Part shown: positions 19,877 through 28,682 of the stretch, piece by piece
Layout of the letters: each line of letters opens with the position of its first letter
Position numbering within the stretch: the first letter of the stretch is position 1
NCBI RefSeq assembly: GCF_014673495.1
Contig: NZ_CP051006.1
Coordinates: forward strand, 124,001-188,000
DNA length: 64,000 bases
Direction of reading: 5' to 3'
Origin: Streptomyces griseofuscus
GTDB taxonomy: Bacteria > Actinomycetota > Actinomycetes > Streptomycetales > Streptomycetaceae
Notes under the pieces: generated by a model
What the model was told of the DNA's origin: nothing
Database searches by the model: none
Seen by the model: only the letters and a program-made list of their open reading frames with translations
Program-made: the position numbers and the translations under genes

Positions 19877-20740
19877 CTAGAGGTCGAGCTGATGCTGGTG
19901 TGCCGTGTGGGTGGGTGTGTAGCCGAGACCGTCGTTGATCTCTCTCATGTGCGTGTTGCTGTCGGCGGTGTCGGTCAGGAGGCCGCCGAGCTCCGGGTAG
20001 CCCCTACTGGCCTGTCGGATCGACTCGGCCTTCATCCACCGGCCGAGGCCGTGACCACGATGCTCGGGCAGCACAGCGGTGCCGTAGTGCTGGCCGTCAC
20101 CTGCGCCGTTGCCGGGGACGACGAGTTCGGTGAACCCGGCGATTGAACCGTTGGAGGTGTCGATGGCGACGACGGTGTGCAGGTGGTCGCCGCGCTGTTC
20201 GACGGCCTTCGCCGCGGCCCGCACGCGGTCCACGTCCCAGGTCACAATGCCCCAGTCGCTGTCGTCCGTGGGCATGTCGTCCATGGCGCGGCGTGAGGCG
20301 GCGAACGTCTGGGCGAGGTCGTCGGGGACGGTTCCCTGCCATGACGTCAGCCGGTAGCCGGGATGCGGACGCTCGATGATCTCGGTGAGGATGGCGGTGT
20401 CCACGTCGGCCAGCGGCAAGCGGGTGTACCTCAGGGCGAGGACTTTCCGGAAACCGCGCGCTGCCAGGAAGTGGTCGCCGGGCGATCCGGCTTTTGCCTG
20501 TGCGACAACGCGGCGTCGGGCGTTGCCCCGGGCGGTGGCCACGGCGGTGTCGAGGAGCCGGGAGCCAACGCCCCTGCGGCGCTCCGCGGGATGAACATGG
20601 AGGTCGTTCGACCTCGGCACAGCCGGTGAGGATGCCGACCGCCGCCTTGTCGTCGGGGCCGAGGTCGCGTGCGAGGCGACCTCGACCGACCACCCCGCCC
20701 ACGGATACTTCACGGACCGGTACACCTGTGTGCTCGACAC
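19877..20740 (-). CDS. Tandem GNAT acetyltransferase, N-terminus doubtful
   Basis: Residues about 140-287 form a GNAT domain with the acetyl-CoA loop LPEHRGHGLGRWMK; residues about 45-110 hold a first GNAT half with HPAERRRGVGSRLL. Proteins of this double-GNAT type are common in Streptomyces and acetylate small amines or protein N-termini. The first roughly 35 residues of this frame look non-native, while another frame over 20620-20700 reads a plausible ARDLGPDDKAAVGILTGC, so one or two frameshifts probably damage the N-terminus. Substrate unknown. It is transcribed towards the pentapeptide relic. Confidence 0.65.
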   Translation of the reverse strand: MSSTQVYRSVKYPWAGWSVEVASHATSAPTTRRRSASSPAVPRSNDLHVHPAERRRGVGSRLLDTAVATARGNARRRVVAQAKAGSPGDHFLAARGFRKVLALRYTRLPLADVDTAILTEIIERPHPGYRLTSWQGTVPDDLAQTFAASRRAMDDMPTDDSDWGIVTWDVDRVRAAAKAVEQRGDHLHTVVAIDTSNGSIAGFTELVVPGNGAGDGQHYGTAVLPEHRGHGLGRWMKAESIRQASRGYPELGGLLTDTADSNTHMREINDGLGYTPTHTAHQHQLDL

Positions 20741-20862
20741 GGTCGCAGCTCAGGTCCGCGCGTTCCAGACCAGGGACTCTTCCGCCCTGACCTTGACGCC
20801 GAGGCGGAGGCGGCCTGGTTCGCGGCCTTGTGGGACGGGCTTCAATCACATAGGGCACGGTC

Positions 20863-21237
20863 TCAGCCGCTCGACCTGGGATGCCCGACGGGGGCGCCGA
20901 AGTACTGGGCGATCGCCTCGGCCCGACCCGTAACACCGAACTTGCGGTATACGGAGTGCAGATTGTTCTTCACCGTGCGCTCCGCAATACCGAGTGTGCG
21001 ACCTATCTGACGGTTCGACATTCCGGTCACCAGTAGATGGAAAACCTCATTCTCGCGGTCCGTCAGGGATTCGATCCTGTTGTCGGGCAACAGGGATTCA
21101 GGGACGGACGAGTCGGAGCCCGGCTGACGCTCCTGAACCAGGATCTGTAACAAACGAACGATTTCATTGACATCCCGGACCAGCGCCCGGAGACTGCACG
21201 CGATTTCCTGGCAGCAGAGTTCTTCTTCGTCAGGCAT
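20863..21237 (-). CDS. Small LuxR-type transcriptional regulator
   Basis: 124 residues. The C-terminal half is a LuxR/GerE helix-turn-helix: LTDRENEVFHLLVTGMSN followed by RQIGRTLGIAERTVKNNL. The N-terminal half (about 1-50) is helical and leucine/valine rich with three cysteines; it has no receiver or PAS signature. A short stand-alone LuxR protein divergent from a biosynthetic operon usually acts as its pathway-specific activator. Here the first operon gene starts 431 bases away on the opposite strand, so control of the 21.7-35.0 kb operon is a reasonable inference. Confidence 0.85.
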   Translation of the reverse strand: MPDEEELCCQEIACSLRALVRDVNEIVRLLQILVQERQPGSDSSVPESLLPDNRIESLTDRENEVFHLLVTGMSNRQIGRTLGIAERTVKNNLHSVYRKFGVTGRAEAIAQYFGAPVGHPRSSG

Positions 21238-21667
21238 GACGTCGCCCCCGAGGGATGAGTCTGTTGCTCACACACGGGTCAGCGGCATTGACGCCGATAT
21301 GCGGGACAGACAGAGCCGTTATTCCCTGGTTCGCGTAACGGGGAACCCACGATCCGGTCAGCGTTGGTTGCCCAGTGGACGTCCACCTCCGCGCCACGTC
21401 TCTGCCTCTTCGTCAGGCCGCCCACACCACCGGTGCGCCAGCGCCCCTGTGGCACCTGGAACCACCCGATGGCACTCCTTCGTACGTGCCGGTCTGTGGC
21501 TCATTATAAGCGGGATTGCCGAGCCTTTACGACGGCACGGGTGAATAAGCGACCAAAGGACCTGGTGCCGTATCGAAGGTACCTAATGCTTCACTGTTTC
21601 CGGGTACGAGGCGCGGGCACTCGCGGCTGCATCGAACAAAGAAGGAAAATCACTGACGAGGGAATTC
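21238..21667. promoter_or_regulatory. Divergent promoter region of the LuxR gene and the nine-gene operon
   Basis: 430 bases without a gene, noticeably richer in A and T than its surroundings from about 21500 to 21660. This is the only gap long enough to hold the main promoter of the operon to its right. AGGG lies just upstream of the ATG at 21668. I did not identify a certain operator. Confidence 0.5.
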
Positions 21668-22372
21668 ATGGATACCGGTCCCGCATCTGCTGCAGCACGG
21701 TTACTCTTCGAACAGGAGCAGATCATCAGGCAGCGTGACAACGCATTGCTGCGCTCAGCACGTGACGGCCGGGTAGGCCGACAGGATCTTCGCCGCATGG
21801 TGCAGGCCGACCAACTGTGCCTGGAAACCGAGACAGTGGCCTATGCGGTACTTCTTGCCCGGTTCCCGAGTGGACCGGCTGCTGATCTCTTCACCGGGCT
21901 GAACGCTGCCCTGCGCTCGCTCAAGCCGAGCCTCGACCGATGCGCGAGGGCTCTGGACTCGTCACCCTCCTCCGCTCTCGACCCGTCAAAGGACGCCAAC
22001 GCGTTCGCCTTCCCCAGGGCGGTTTCCTGGATGTGCCTGCACGCCGGACCCGTCGAGGCCGCGCTGGCACTGCGTTCTGACTTCGCGGCCTACGCACGGG
22101 AGTCCCGGGAACTCCTGCGGACGCTGACCGACAATGACATCGAGGTGCCCGAGGCATTCCGTGACCACTACAGCCTGCCGACACCCACGGAGCTGCTCGA
22201 CCTTGCCGCCGCCGTCGTAGAGGACGGCGTCCGCAAGGGTGAGTCACCTGACCGCGCCACTTCTGTCGCCGACATGCTGCTGGCCGGCCTCGACGGCTTC
22301 TGGCTGTTCGCCGCCGGTGCGCGCCGAGCACCGTCCGCGGTCGCCGCAGGCCCACGAAGTCGGCAGGGGTGA
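21668..22372 (+). CDS. Unknown all-helical protein, paralogue of the protein at 28.7 kb
   Basis: 234 residues, predicted soluble and almost entirely helical. It shares with the protein at 28683-29351 the block VAYxxLLARFPxxPAAxL, a FxGAxSW-like block (here FAFPRAVSWMCLHAG), and a spacing of ten or so residues to FRDHYSLPT versus FLDYYDDPG. The layout faintly recalls TenA/haem-oxygenase-fold proteins, but the metal or cysteine ligands of those families are not conserved between the two copies, so I assign no function. It is the first gene of the operon; its TGA overlaps the GTG start of the FAD enzyme, so they are translationally coupled. Confidence 0.8.
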   Translation: MDTGPASAAARLLFEQEQIIRQRDNALLRSARDGRVGRQDLRRMVQADQLCLETETVAYAVLLARFPSGPAADLFTGLNAALRSLKPSLDRCARALDSSPSSALDPSKDANAFAFPRAVSWMCLHAGPVEAALALRSDFAAYARESRELLRTLTDNDIEVPEAFRDHYSLPTPTELLDLAAAVVEDGVRKGESPDRATSVADMLLAGLDGFWLFAAGARRAPSAVAAGPRSRQG

Positions 22373-23640
22373 CTGCCGTGCGCGTAGGAATAGCGGGCGG
22401 CGGGATCGCGGGTCTGACGCTGGCCTGGTTACTTGGCGAGAGCCACGAGGTGCTGCTGCTCGAAGAACGGCCAAGGCTCGGCGGGAACGCGGAGTCCGTC
22501 CAGACGACCGTACGAGGCGGTACCTGTGTCGTCGACCTCGGTGTCAGGGAGACACCCGTAGAGTCGTCTCCGCTCTGGCGGCACATGGCGGCGTCAGTGG
22601 GTATTCCTGCGGGGGATCTGGTGGAGACCACGTCCTCTCGCGTGGTGTTCCGCGAGCGCGAGCGCTCAGCCCTGTGGGTCTCCGCCGCAGGCCCCACCGA
22701 CACGGTGCGGCCGGTCACGGCCGGCGGCCCGGCGTACCGGGCCATGGCCCGCTTCGCCGAGGAATCCGCGCGGTGGGAGGCGGAGGGGATGTCCTGGGAC
22801 CTCACGCTCGACGAGGTCCTGAACTCCTGGTCGCTGCCATCGTCCTCGGTGGAGCACCTCCTGTGCGCACTGCCGGCTTCGCTCCACGGCTGCACACTGG
22901 ACGAGGTACGGAGCCTGTCCGCGCGGGCGGTAGGGGCGACCCTCACCCCACCGGACGCGGTTCCCCGGACGACGTACCTGCGTTTCGGGGCCACGTCCCT
23001 CGTCCACGGACTCGCTGCGGGCTCCCCTTCGGTCAGGATACGACTGGGCACCGGCCTGCTGGCGGTGCGCCAAGCAGGGACGGGCTTCGAACTCGTGGAC
23101 GGAGCCGGGGCCGTTCACCCGGTGGACGCGGTGGCCCTGGCCCTTCCGGCGGACCGTGCCCTGACCGCACTCTCCGGTCTGGCAGGCACGAGTGCCTGGC
23201 AAGCCGCGCTGAACTCCGTCGCGTACCGGAAAGTGACCTACGTCCTGCACCGCGACCCGTACGGGATGCCCGAGGACCGGCACCTGTGGTCCGCCGGCAA
23301 CACGACCGTGGACGAGCACCGGAGTCAGACGACGACCTGGTATGGCCCCTCGCTGGGTGTCGACCTGTTCGTCAGTCAGGTCGATCACCGCAGCGGGCGG
23401 CCGCGCGAGGAACTCGCCCGCTCCTCGTTCCGGACGACTCTTCCCACCCCGGCGGCCTGCCGGGCGCGGCAGCGGCTGGGCGAGATCGAAGCCGGGCAGC
23501 GCCTGCTCTTTCTCGGACATTGCACGACCCCGGTGGAAACGCAGGAAGCGGCCATGAGATCGGCTCTGGCCGTGGCACTTCACCTCGCGCCCCGCGGCGC
23601 ACGGCCGCGGAGGCTGCGCGACTACCTGGAAGGCGGATGA
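22369..23640 (+). CDS. FAD-dependent amine-oxidase-like oxidoreductase
   Basis: 423 residues from a GTG start. The N-terminus is a Rossmann FAD-binding motif (GIAGGGIAGLTLAWLLGE, residues about 7-24) followed by the GG doublet LGGNAES typical of flavin amine oxidases, phytoene-desaturase-like and protoporphyrinogen-oxidase-like enzymes. A C-terminal block (RLLFLGHCTTPVETQEAAM, about 383-401) is the second FAD-contact segment. It probably dehydrogenates an amine or a ring intermediate made by the operon. The substrate cannot be read from the sequence. The start overlaps the preceding stop by four bases. Confidence 0.85.
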   Translation: MTAVRVGIAGGGIAGLTLAWLLGESHEVLLLEERPRLGGNAESVQTTVRGGTCVVDLGVRETPVESSPLWRHMAASVGIPAGDLVETTSSRVVFRERERSALWVSAAGPTDTVRPVTAGGPAYRAMARFAEESARWEAEGMSWDLTLDEVLNSWSLPSSSVEHLLCALPASLHGCTLDEVRSLSARAVGATLTPPDAVPRTTYLRFGATSLVHGLAAGSPSVRIRLGTGLLAVRQAGTGFELVDGAGAVHPVDAVALALPADRALTALSGLAGTSAWQAALNSVAYRKVTYVLHRDPYGMPEDRHLWSAGNTTVDEHRSQTTTWYGPSLGVDLFVSQVDHRSGRPREELARSSFRTTLPTPAACRARQRLGEIEAGQRLLFLGHCTTPVETQEAAMRSALAVALHLAPRGARPRRLRDYLEGG

Positions 23641-23643
23641 CTG

Positions 23644-24441
23644 ATGCGGCATGGCAGCAGTACCACGTATTCCCGGGCTCAGGTGGCCCGGCAGGTGATC
23701 CCTTGCATCGACGTGCGCGACGGCGTGGCGACCGACCCGTCCGGAATCCCCGGTCTCGCCGATCCCCTCGACGTCGTAGGCATCGCCGTCGGCTACGCGC
23801 ACGACGGGGCCGGCCAGTTGTTCCTGGATGTCGTCGACCCCTGCGCTGCCGTCGGCTACCTGCCGGACCTCCTGCGCGAGTTGCACAAGACCGGTCTGGA
23901 ACTGCTCGTCTCCGTGCAGCACGGAGTCTTGCCGTCGCCTGCGGAGTGTGAGGACTTACTGTCCGCGGGCGCGGACGCGCTCTCGGTCAGTACCAGTATG
24001 GTCGAGGAGCCCGACCGGGTGGCGGACGCGGTCCGCCTGCTCGGGGGACGACGGTTCGTCGGCGTCGTGAACTGCTCCGGGGACCGGCAGCGGGGATGGC
24101 GGGTGCTCGTCCACGGCGGCGCCACCCGCACAGCCGCGGACGCGCTCACGGTGGCCCGTCGGTTCGGCGAGCTGCGTCTGCGCGCGCTGCTCGCCAACAA
24201 CGTGGACCGTGAGGGCACGGGCATCGGTTACGACCTGGATCTGACTCGCGCCACCGCCCGCGTGTCCCAACTCCCGGTCATCGCCTCCGGCGGCGCGGGC
24301 TCCGCGGGGCAACTGGCCGACGCGCTGTGCGGCGGCGACGCCGCCCACGTACTCGTCAACAAGGTCGTCCACAGCGGCCGGGAGACGATCGGTTCGCTGA
24401 GCGAGGAACTGTGCCGACGCCTCCACGGGGAAGCGGGCTGA
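23644..24441 (+). CDS. Divergent HisF-like (imidazole-glycerol-phosphate synthase cyclase-type) barrel
   Basis: 265 residues with the beta/alpha-barrel landmarks of HisF: RQVIPCIDVRDG at the start (Asp23 matches catalytic Asp11 of HisF), FLDVVD, then NNVDREGTGIGYDLDL and LPVIASGGAGS at the phosphate-binding end. The second catalytic Asp of HisF (Asp130 in the 'AIDAKR' strand) is replaced: here the strand reads VGVVNCSGDR with Asn143. No glutaminase partner HisH and no other histidine gene is nearby. It lies three bases after the FAD gene, inside the operon, so it is more likely a repurposed biosynthetic enzyme than a housekeeping HisF. A role in N-heterocycle formation is speculative. Confidence 0.85.
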   Translation: MRHGSSTTYSRAQVARQVIPCIDVRDGVATDPSGIPGLADPLDVVGIAVGYAHDGAGQLFLDVVDPCAAVGYLPDLLRELHKTGLELLVSVQHGVLPSPAECEDLLSAGADALSVSTSMVEEPDRVADAVRLLGGRRFVGVVNCSGDRQRGWRVLVHGGATRTAADALTVARRFGELRLRALLANNVDREGTGIGYDLDLTRATARVSQLPVIASGGAGSAGQLADALCGGDAAHVLVNKVVHSGRETIGSLSEELCRRLHGEAG

Positions 24442-24443
24442 TC

Positions 24444-25454
24444 GTGCGGGCCTTGGCTTTTCGCGAATACGGCGAACCTTCCCATGTGCTCCGCCTGTTG
24501 GACCTTCCACGGCCCGAACCGGGGCCGGGTGAGGTGCGGGTACGGCTCTCCGCCCGCCCGGTCAACCCCTCGGACCTCCTGTTCGTCCAGGGATCCTACG
24601 GTCGCGACGCACGCTTCACCCTGCGACCGAACGGTGGCGGCCAGGAGAGCGGCTGGGCTGTCGCCGGGTTCGAGGGCGCAGGCATCGTGGACGCTCTGGG
24701 CCCCGGTACGAGCGGCCCTGTACCAGGCACCCTCGTGGCGGTCTCCGCCACGGGGACCTGGCAGGAGCACGTCTGCGTACCCGGCACCTCGGTGATCCCG
24801 GTCTCACGCGGCGTTTCCGCCGAGGCCGCCTGCCAGCTCACCGTGAACCCCTTCACCGCCCACCTGCTCGTGCGTGACATCGCCCTCGGCCCCGGCGACA
24901 CGCTGCTCCTCACCGCGGGTGCCTCCGCGGTGAGCCGAATGGTGATCCGCCTGGCGAGCGAGCGCGGTGTCCGGTGCTTGCCCGTGGTCAGGCACCGCGA
25001 GCAAGCACGCGCGCTGACCCGCCCGGGTACGCGGCCCCTGACGGTCGGCTCCGCCGACGCTCTCCCCGGGGCGGTGCGCGGCGCCCTGGAACACGGCCGA
25101 GTGGACGCGGTGCTGGACGCGGTCGGTGGGGCTCTCGGCACCGCGGGGCTACGGTGCCTGCGTCCCGCCGGGCGGTTCGTCTCCTACGGCATGCTGTCCG
25201 GTCACCCCCTCCTGGTGCGTCCCGACGACCTGGTCTTCCGACAGGTGAGCATCAGCGCTTTCTGGTTGCCCGCCCGTATGGAGCGTCTGGGCGAGCGCGA
25301 GCTGAGCACCCTCACCCGGCAAGTCCAGGAAGCCGTCGTGCGTGGCCTGCCCGGCCTCGATGTCGCGGAGCGCCGTGACCTCGCGGACTTCCAGTCCGCA
25401 CTCGAACGCACGATGCGGCCCGGACGCGGCGGAAAGGTCGTGCTCACTGGCTGA
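24444..25454 (+). CDS. MDR-family oxidoreductase, MECR/enoyl-reductase-like
   Basis: 336 residues from the GTG two bases after the preceding stop. The sequence has the zinc-free medium-chain reductase pattern: VNPSDLLFVQGSYG, GFEGAGIV, GTWQEHVCVPG and AACQLTVNPFTAHLLV, which is characteristic of trans-2-enoyl-thioester reductases of the MECR type and related quinone oxidoreductases. The nucleotide-binding loop reads LLTAGASAVSRMVIRLA, less canonical than the usual GxGxxG. It should use NADPH to reduce an activated double bond or imine-like conjugate in the pathway. It is tightly packed in the operon. Confidence 0.85.
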   Translation: MRALAFREYGEPSHVLRLLDLPRPEPGPGEVRVRLSARPVNPSDLLFVQGSYGRDARFTLRPNGGGQESGWAVAGFEGAGIVDALGPGTSGPVPGTLVAVSATGTWQEHVCVPGTSVIPVSRGVSAEAACQLTVNPFTAHLLVRDIALGPGDTLLLTAGASAVSRMVIRLASERGVRCLPVVRHREQARALTRPGTRPLTVGSADALPGAVRGALEHGRVDAVLDAVGGALGTAGLRCLRPAGRFVSYGMLSGHPLLVRPDDLVFRQVSISAFWLPARMERLGERELSTLTRQVQEAVVRGLPGLDVAERRDLADFQSALERTMRPGRGGKVVLTG

Positions 25455-25506
25455 TCACGACCGCTCCCGCACGCGCCGACCGGACCTCTCACGAAAGGAC
25501 GCACGC

Positions 25507-28500
25507 ATGCCGTCGACGGCGCCCACCCCGGACTGCCGCACCCCCGGGCACGTCCGCGCATACGACGACACCCGTACCGGCTACCCCCGCGACGTCCTGC
25601 TCCCGGACTTGTTCACCCAGCGGGTACGGCAGTCCCCCGACAGCGAGGCGCTGGTGTGGAGCGGCGGCCGCTGGACGTTTCGGGAACTCCACGACAGGGT
25701 GCTCCGCGCCGCCGAACGGTTACGGGCCCGCGGCGTGGGCAACGGTGACGTCGTCGCCGTGCTCCTGAACCGCTCCCCGCAGTCGGTGGTGACCACGCTC
25801 GCCGTCCTGGAGGCAGGCGCCGTCCACCTGCCCCTCGACCCCGGCACCCCCGGCAGACGGCTCGCCGCGATGATCCGGGACGCCGCTGCGAAATGTCTGG
25901 TGACCCTGCCCGGCGCCGCTGTCCCTTCGTCCCTCCCGCTCGTCCGTGTCACCACCCACGAGCTGGAAGGGACATGGGCGGCCCGGACGGAACCGTGCCG
26001 CACCACGGGACGGCTGGCGACAGACGCCGCGTACCTCATCTACACCTCCGGCTCGACCGGTGTGCCCAAGGGCGTGCTGTGCCACCACCGGGGACTGGTC
26101 CGCTTCGTGACCGCCGACCATCCGGCGGTTCCCGGGCCTGGCGACCGCCTGCTCGCCACGGCCAGCCCGACGTTCGACGTCTCCTGCTACGAGATCTTCT
26201 GCACCTTGCTCAACGGAGCGTGCCTGGTGCTGCCGGAACCCGACGTCCTGCTCGACACGGAGGCGCTGGCGCAGTGCCTGCGCGATCAGGGCATCACCAC
26301 CCTGTGGCTGGCTGCCGGGCTGTTCCACGTTCACGCCGGATCCGCGCCCCACATGTTCTCCGGACTGCGCTGTCTGATGGTAGGCGGCGACTCGGTCAGC
26401 CCCGGCGCAGTCCGCGCCGTACTGGCCCACGGCGCGCCGGGCGCCATGGTCAACGGCTACGGGCCGACGGAGAACGGCGTCATCAGCACCTCGTACACGG
26501 TTCGCGACCTGTCCGAGCAGGCGGAGCTCGTACCTATCGGCAGGCCGGTACCCGCCACCACCGTCCACGTGGTCCGACGCGACGGCAGCCTGGCCGAGGC
26601 CGGGGAGGAGGGGGAGCTGTGGGTGGGCGGGGACGGCGTGGCGATCGGCTACCTCAACGACCCGGAACGGACCGCGGAGCGCTTCGTCCCCGACCGTTTC
26701 GGTGACGATCCGCGCGGCCGCCTCTACCGGACGGGCGACATCGTGCGCCGGCGGGACGACGGCGTGCTGCAGTTCCTGGGGCGCACGGACAGGCAGGTGA
26801 AGCTGCGGGGCTTCCGGATCGAGCTGGACGAGGTCGAGGCTGTGCTGTGCGGCCATCCAGACGTCCGGGAGGCCGCTGTCGACATGCTGGGCGAAGGACC
26901 GGGGCAGCACTTGGGCGCGGTCGTGGTAGGCCAGCCGGGCATTGACGGCACCGTCCTGGCCGCGCGTCTGCACGACCACGTCCGGGGCCGCCTGCCGGCC
27001 CACATGGTGCCCAGCAGGCTGGTCTGCGTCCCGGACCTGCCGCTGACGACGAGCGGCAAGGCGGATCACGCCCGCCTCATGGCCCGGCTCACGCAGCCGG
27101 CGGCCGGTGGATGCGGGGGCGGAGCGCCGGCACGCGCGGACGAGAGGACCGTCGAGCGGATCTGGTGCGAGGCGCTGGACAGGGAAACCCTTGGCCGGGA
27201 GGACGACTTCTTCGCTTTGGGCGGCACCTCGCTGACGGCGACACACGTCGCCGCGGCCACCCGCCGCCACTTCGGCATCGCCCCGGCCAACAGCAGTGCC
27301 CTCGTCCGCGAGCTGCTGAACAATCCGACCCTCGGGGCTTTCACGGAGCGGGCGCGGCATCTCGCCGAGCAGGGGACGGCGCGGGCATCACACACCAAGC
27401 CGGACTTCCACGCGGAAGCGCGACTGCACCGGGCGATGCCCTTCACCGGGCCCCTGCCCCAAGCCGGAAACCCCGGACGGGCGTTCGTCACCGGTTGCAC
27501 CGGCTTCCTTGGCGTCCATCTCGTCGATCGGCTCCTGCGGGCCGGTGCGGAACACCTGTACTGCCTCGTCCGCACCCGGGACAAAGCGCACGGCGCCGCG
27601 CGCATGGCTGCCCGGATGCGACGCTACGGCCTGGACCCGCACATCCTGGGCGGCCGGGTCACGGTGGTCCCCGGCGACCTGTCCACCGAGCGGTTCGGGC
27701 TCGACCGCGCCGCCTGGGAGCGGCTGGCACAAGACACCGATCTCATCGTGCACTGCGGCGCACGGGTCAACTTCGCCTACCCCTACGAAGCGTTGGCTCC
27801 TGACAACGTCGGCGGCACACGTACGGTCATCGAACTGGCCGCCACGCACCGGCTCAAACCTCTGCACCACATCTCCACCGTCGATGTGCTCGCCGGCCTT
27901 GGCCTCGCGGGCGTCCGACACGCGACGGAGCGCACGCCGCTCGCCCATCCCGACCGGCTGCCAGGCGGTTACGCGCAAACCAAGTGCGTCGCCGAGAAGC
28001 TGGTGGCGGAAGCCGCGCGTCAGGGGCTTCCCGCGTCGATCATCCGCCCATGCGAGGTCACGGGCACCAGTGACCGGGGGGTGTGGAACGCCGACACCCT
28101 GATGTGCGCGCTGTTCCGCACGATCGCGCAAGGCGGCGAGGCCCCCGACGTGCCGTTGCCGCTCGACCTCGTCCCCGTGGACCACACGGCGGACGTGATC
28201 ACCCGGGTGGTCACCCACCAGCATCCCGACGGCCGCGTCTACCACCTCACCAATCCCGACCCGGCACGCCTGTCCCTGCTCGTGGACCGTCTGCGTGCCA
28301 TGTCCTACCGGGTGCGCACGGTCACATACCGGGACTGGGTCTCCGGGGTCGTCCGGGCGATCGATACGGACCCCCGGCACCCGATGACGCCGTACCTCCC
28401 CCTGCTCGTCGAGTCCGCGTCCGGCACGGGCCTCGCCCCCGAGCAGCCGTACTTCACGAGCACGTTTCCCCGGCTCGGCCGCGACAACACCGGCCGTGTG

Positions 28501-28620
28501 TCGACGGACACCGGGCTGGCCTGCCCGCCGGTGGACGCCCGGCTGATCGACCTCTACCTCCGACGTCTCCGGGAGAGCGGGTACCTACCGCCACCGGAAA
28601 CCACCGACGTCGTCGCCTGA
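25507..28620 (+). CDS. NRPS-like A-T-thioester reductase (first copy)
   Basis: 1037 residues. Adenylation about 25-545, with YTSGSTGVPKG and NGYGPTEN; thiolation about 550-625, with phosphopantetheine Ser575 in GGTSLTAT; NAD(P)H-dependent reductase about 655-1030, with TGCTGFLGVHL and catalytic Y822-x3-K826 (YAQTK). It should activate an amino acid, hold it (or a peptide) as thioester and release it as an aldehyde. The pocket residues read about D-V-Y-W-M-G-G-V-I, close to the published valine code D-A-F-W-I-G-G-T-F, so a branched aliphatic amino acid is my guess. There is no condensation domain. GAAAGGA lies upstream of the ATG. A second, paralogous copy follows 2 kb later. Confidence 0.93.
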   Translation: MPSTAPTPDCRTPGHVRAYDDTRTGYPRDVLLPDLFTQRVRQSPDSEALVWSGGRWTFRELHDRVLRAAERLRARGVGNGDVVAVLLNRSPQSVVTTLAVLEAGAVHLPLDPGTPGRRLAAMIRDAAAKCLVTLPGAAVPSSLPLVRVTTHELEGTWAARTEPCRTTGRLATDAAYLIYTSGSTGVPKGVLCHHRGLVRFVTADHPAVPGPGDRLLATASPTFDVSCYEIFCTLLNGACLVLPEPDVLLDTEALAQCLRDQGITTLWLAAGLFHVHAGSAPHMFSGLRCLMVGGDSVSPGAVRAVLAHGAPGAMVNGYGPTENGVISTSYTVRDLSEQAELVPIGRPVPATTVHVVRRDGSLAEAGEEGELWVGGDGVAIGYLNDPERTAERFVPDRFGDDPRGRLYRTGDIVRRRDDGVLQFLGRTDRQVKLRGFRIELDEVEAVLCGHPDVREAAVDMLGEGPGQHLGAVVVGQPGIDGTVLAARLHDHVRGRLPAHMVPSRLVCVPDLPLTTSGKADHARLMARLTQPAAGGCGGGAPARADERTVERIWCEALDRETLGREDDFFALGGTSLTATHVAAATRRHFGIAPANSSALVRELLNNPTLGAFTERARHLAEQGTARASHTKPDFHAEARLHRAMPFTGPLPQAGNPGRAFVTGCTGFLGVHLVDRLLRAGAEHLYCLVRTRDKAHGAARMAARMRRYGLDPHILGGRVTVVPGDLSTERFGLDRAAWERLAQDTDLIVHCGARVNFAYPYEALAPDNVGGTRTVIELAATHRLKPLHHISTVDVLAGLGLAGVRHATERTPLAHPDRLPGGYAQTKCVAEKLVAEAARQGLPASIIRPCEVTGTSDRGVWNADTLMCALFRTIAQGGEAPDVPLPLDLVPVDHTADVITRVVTHQHPDGRVYHLTNPDPARLSLLVDRLRAMSYRVRTVTYRDWVSGVVRAIDTDPRHPMTPYLPLLVESASGTGLAPEQPYFTSTFPRLGRDNTGRVSTDTGLACPPVDARLIDLYLRRLRESGYLPPPETTDVVA

Positions 28621-28682
28621 GGCGTACACCCACCCGAACCGGCGACGGTCGCCCGTCGCCGACCACCACCGAAGGGAATCAC

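Noticed and set aside
23644..24441. Housekeeping hisF
   Set aside because: No his genes around it, one catalytic Asp is changed, and it is embedded in a biosynthetic operon.
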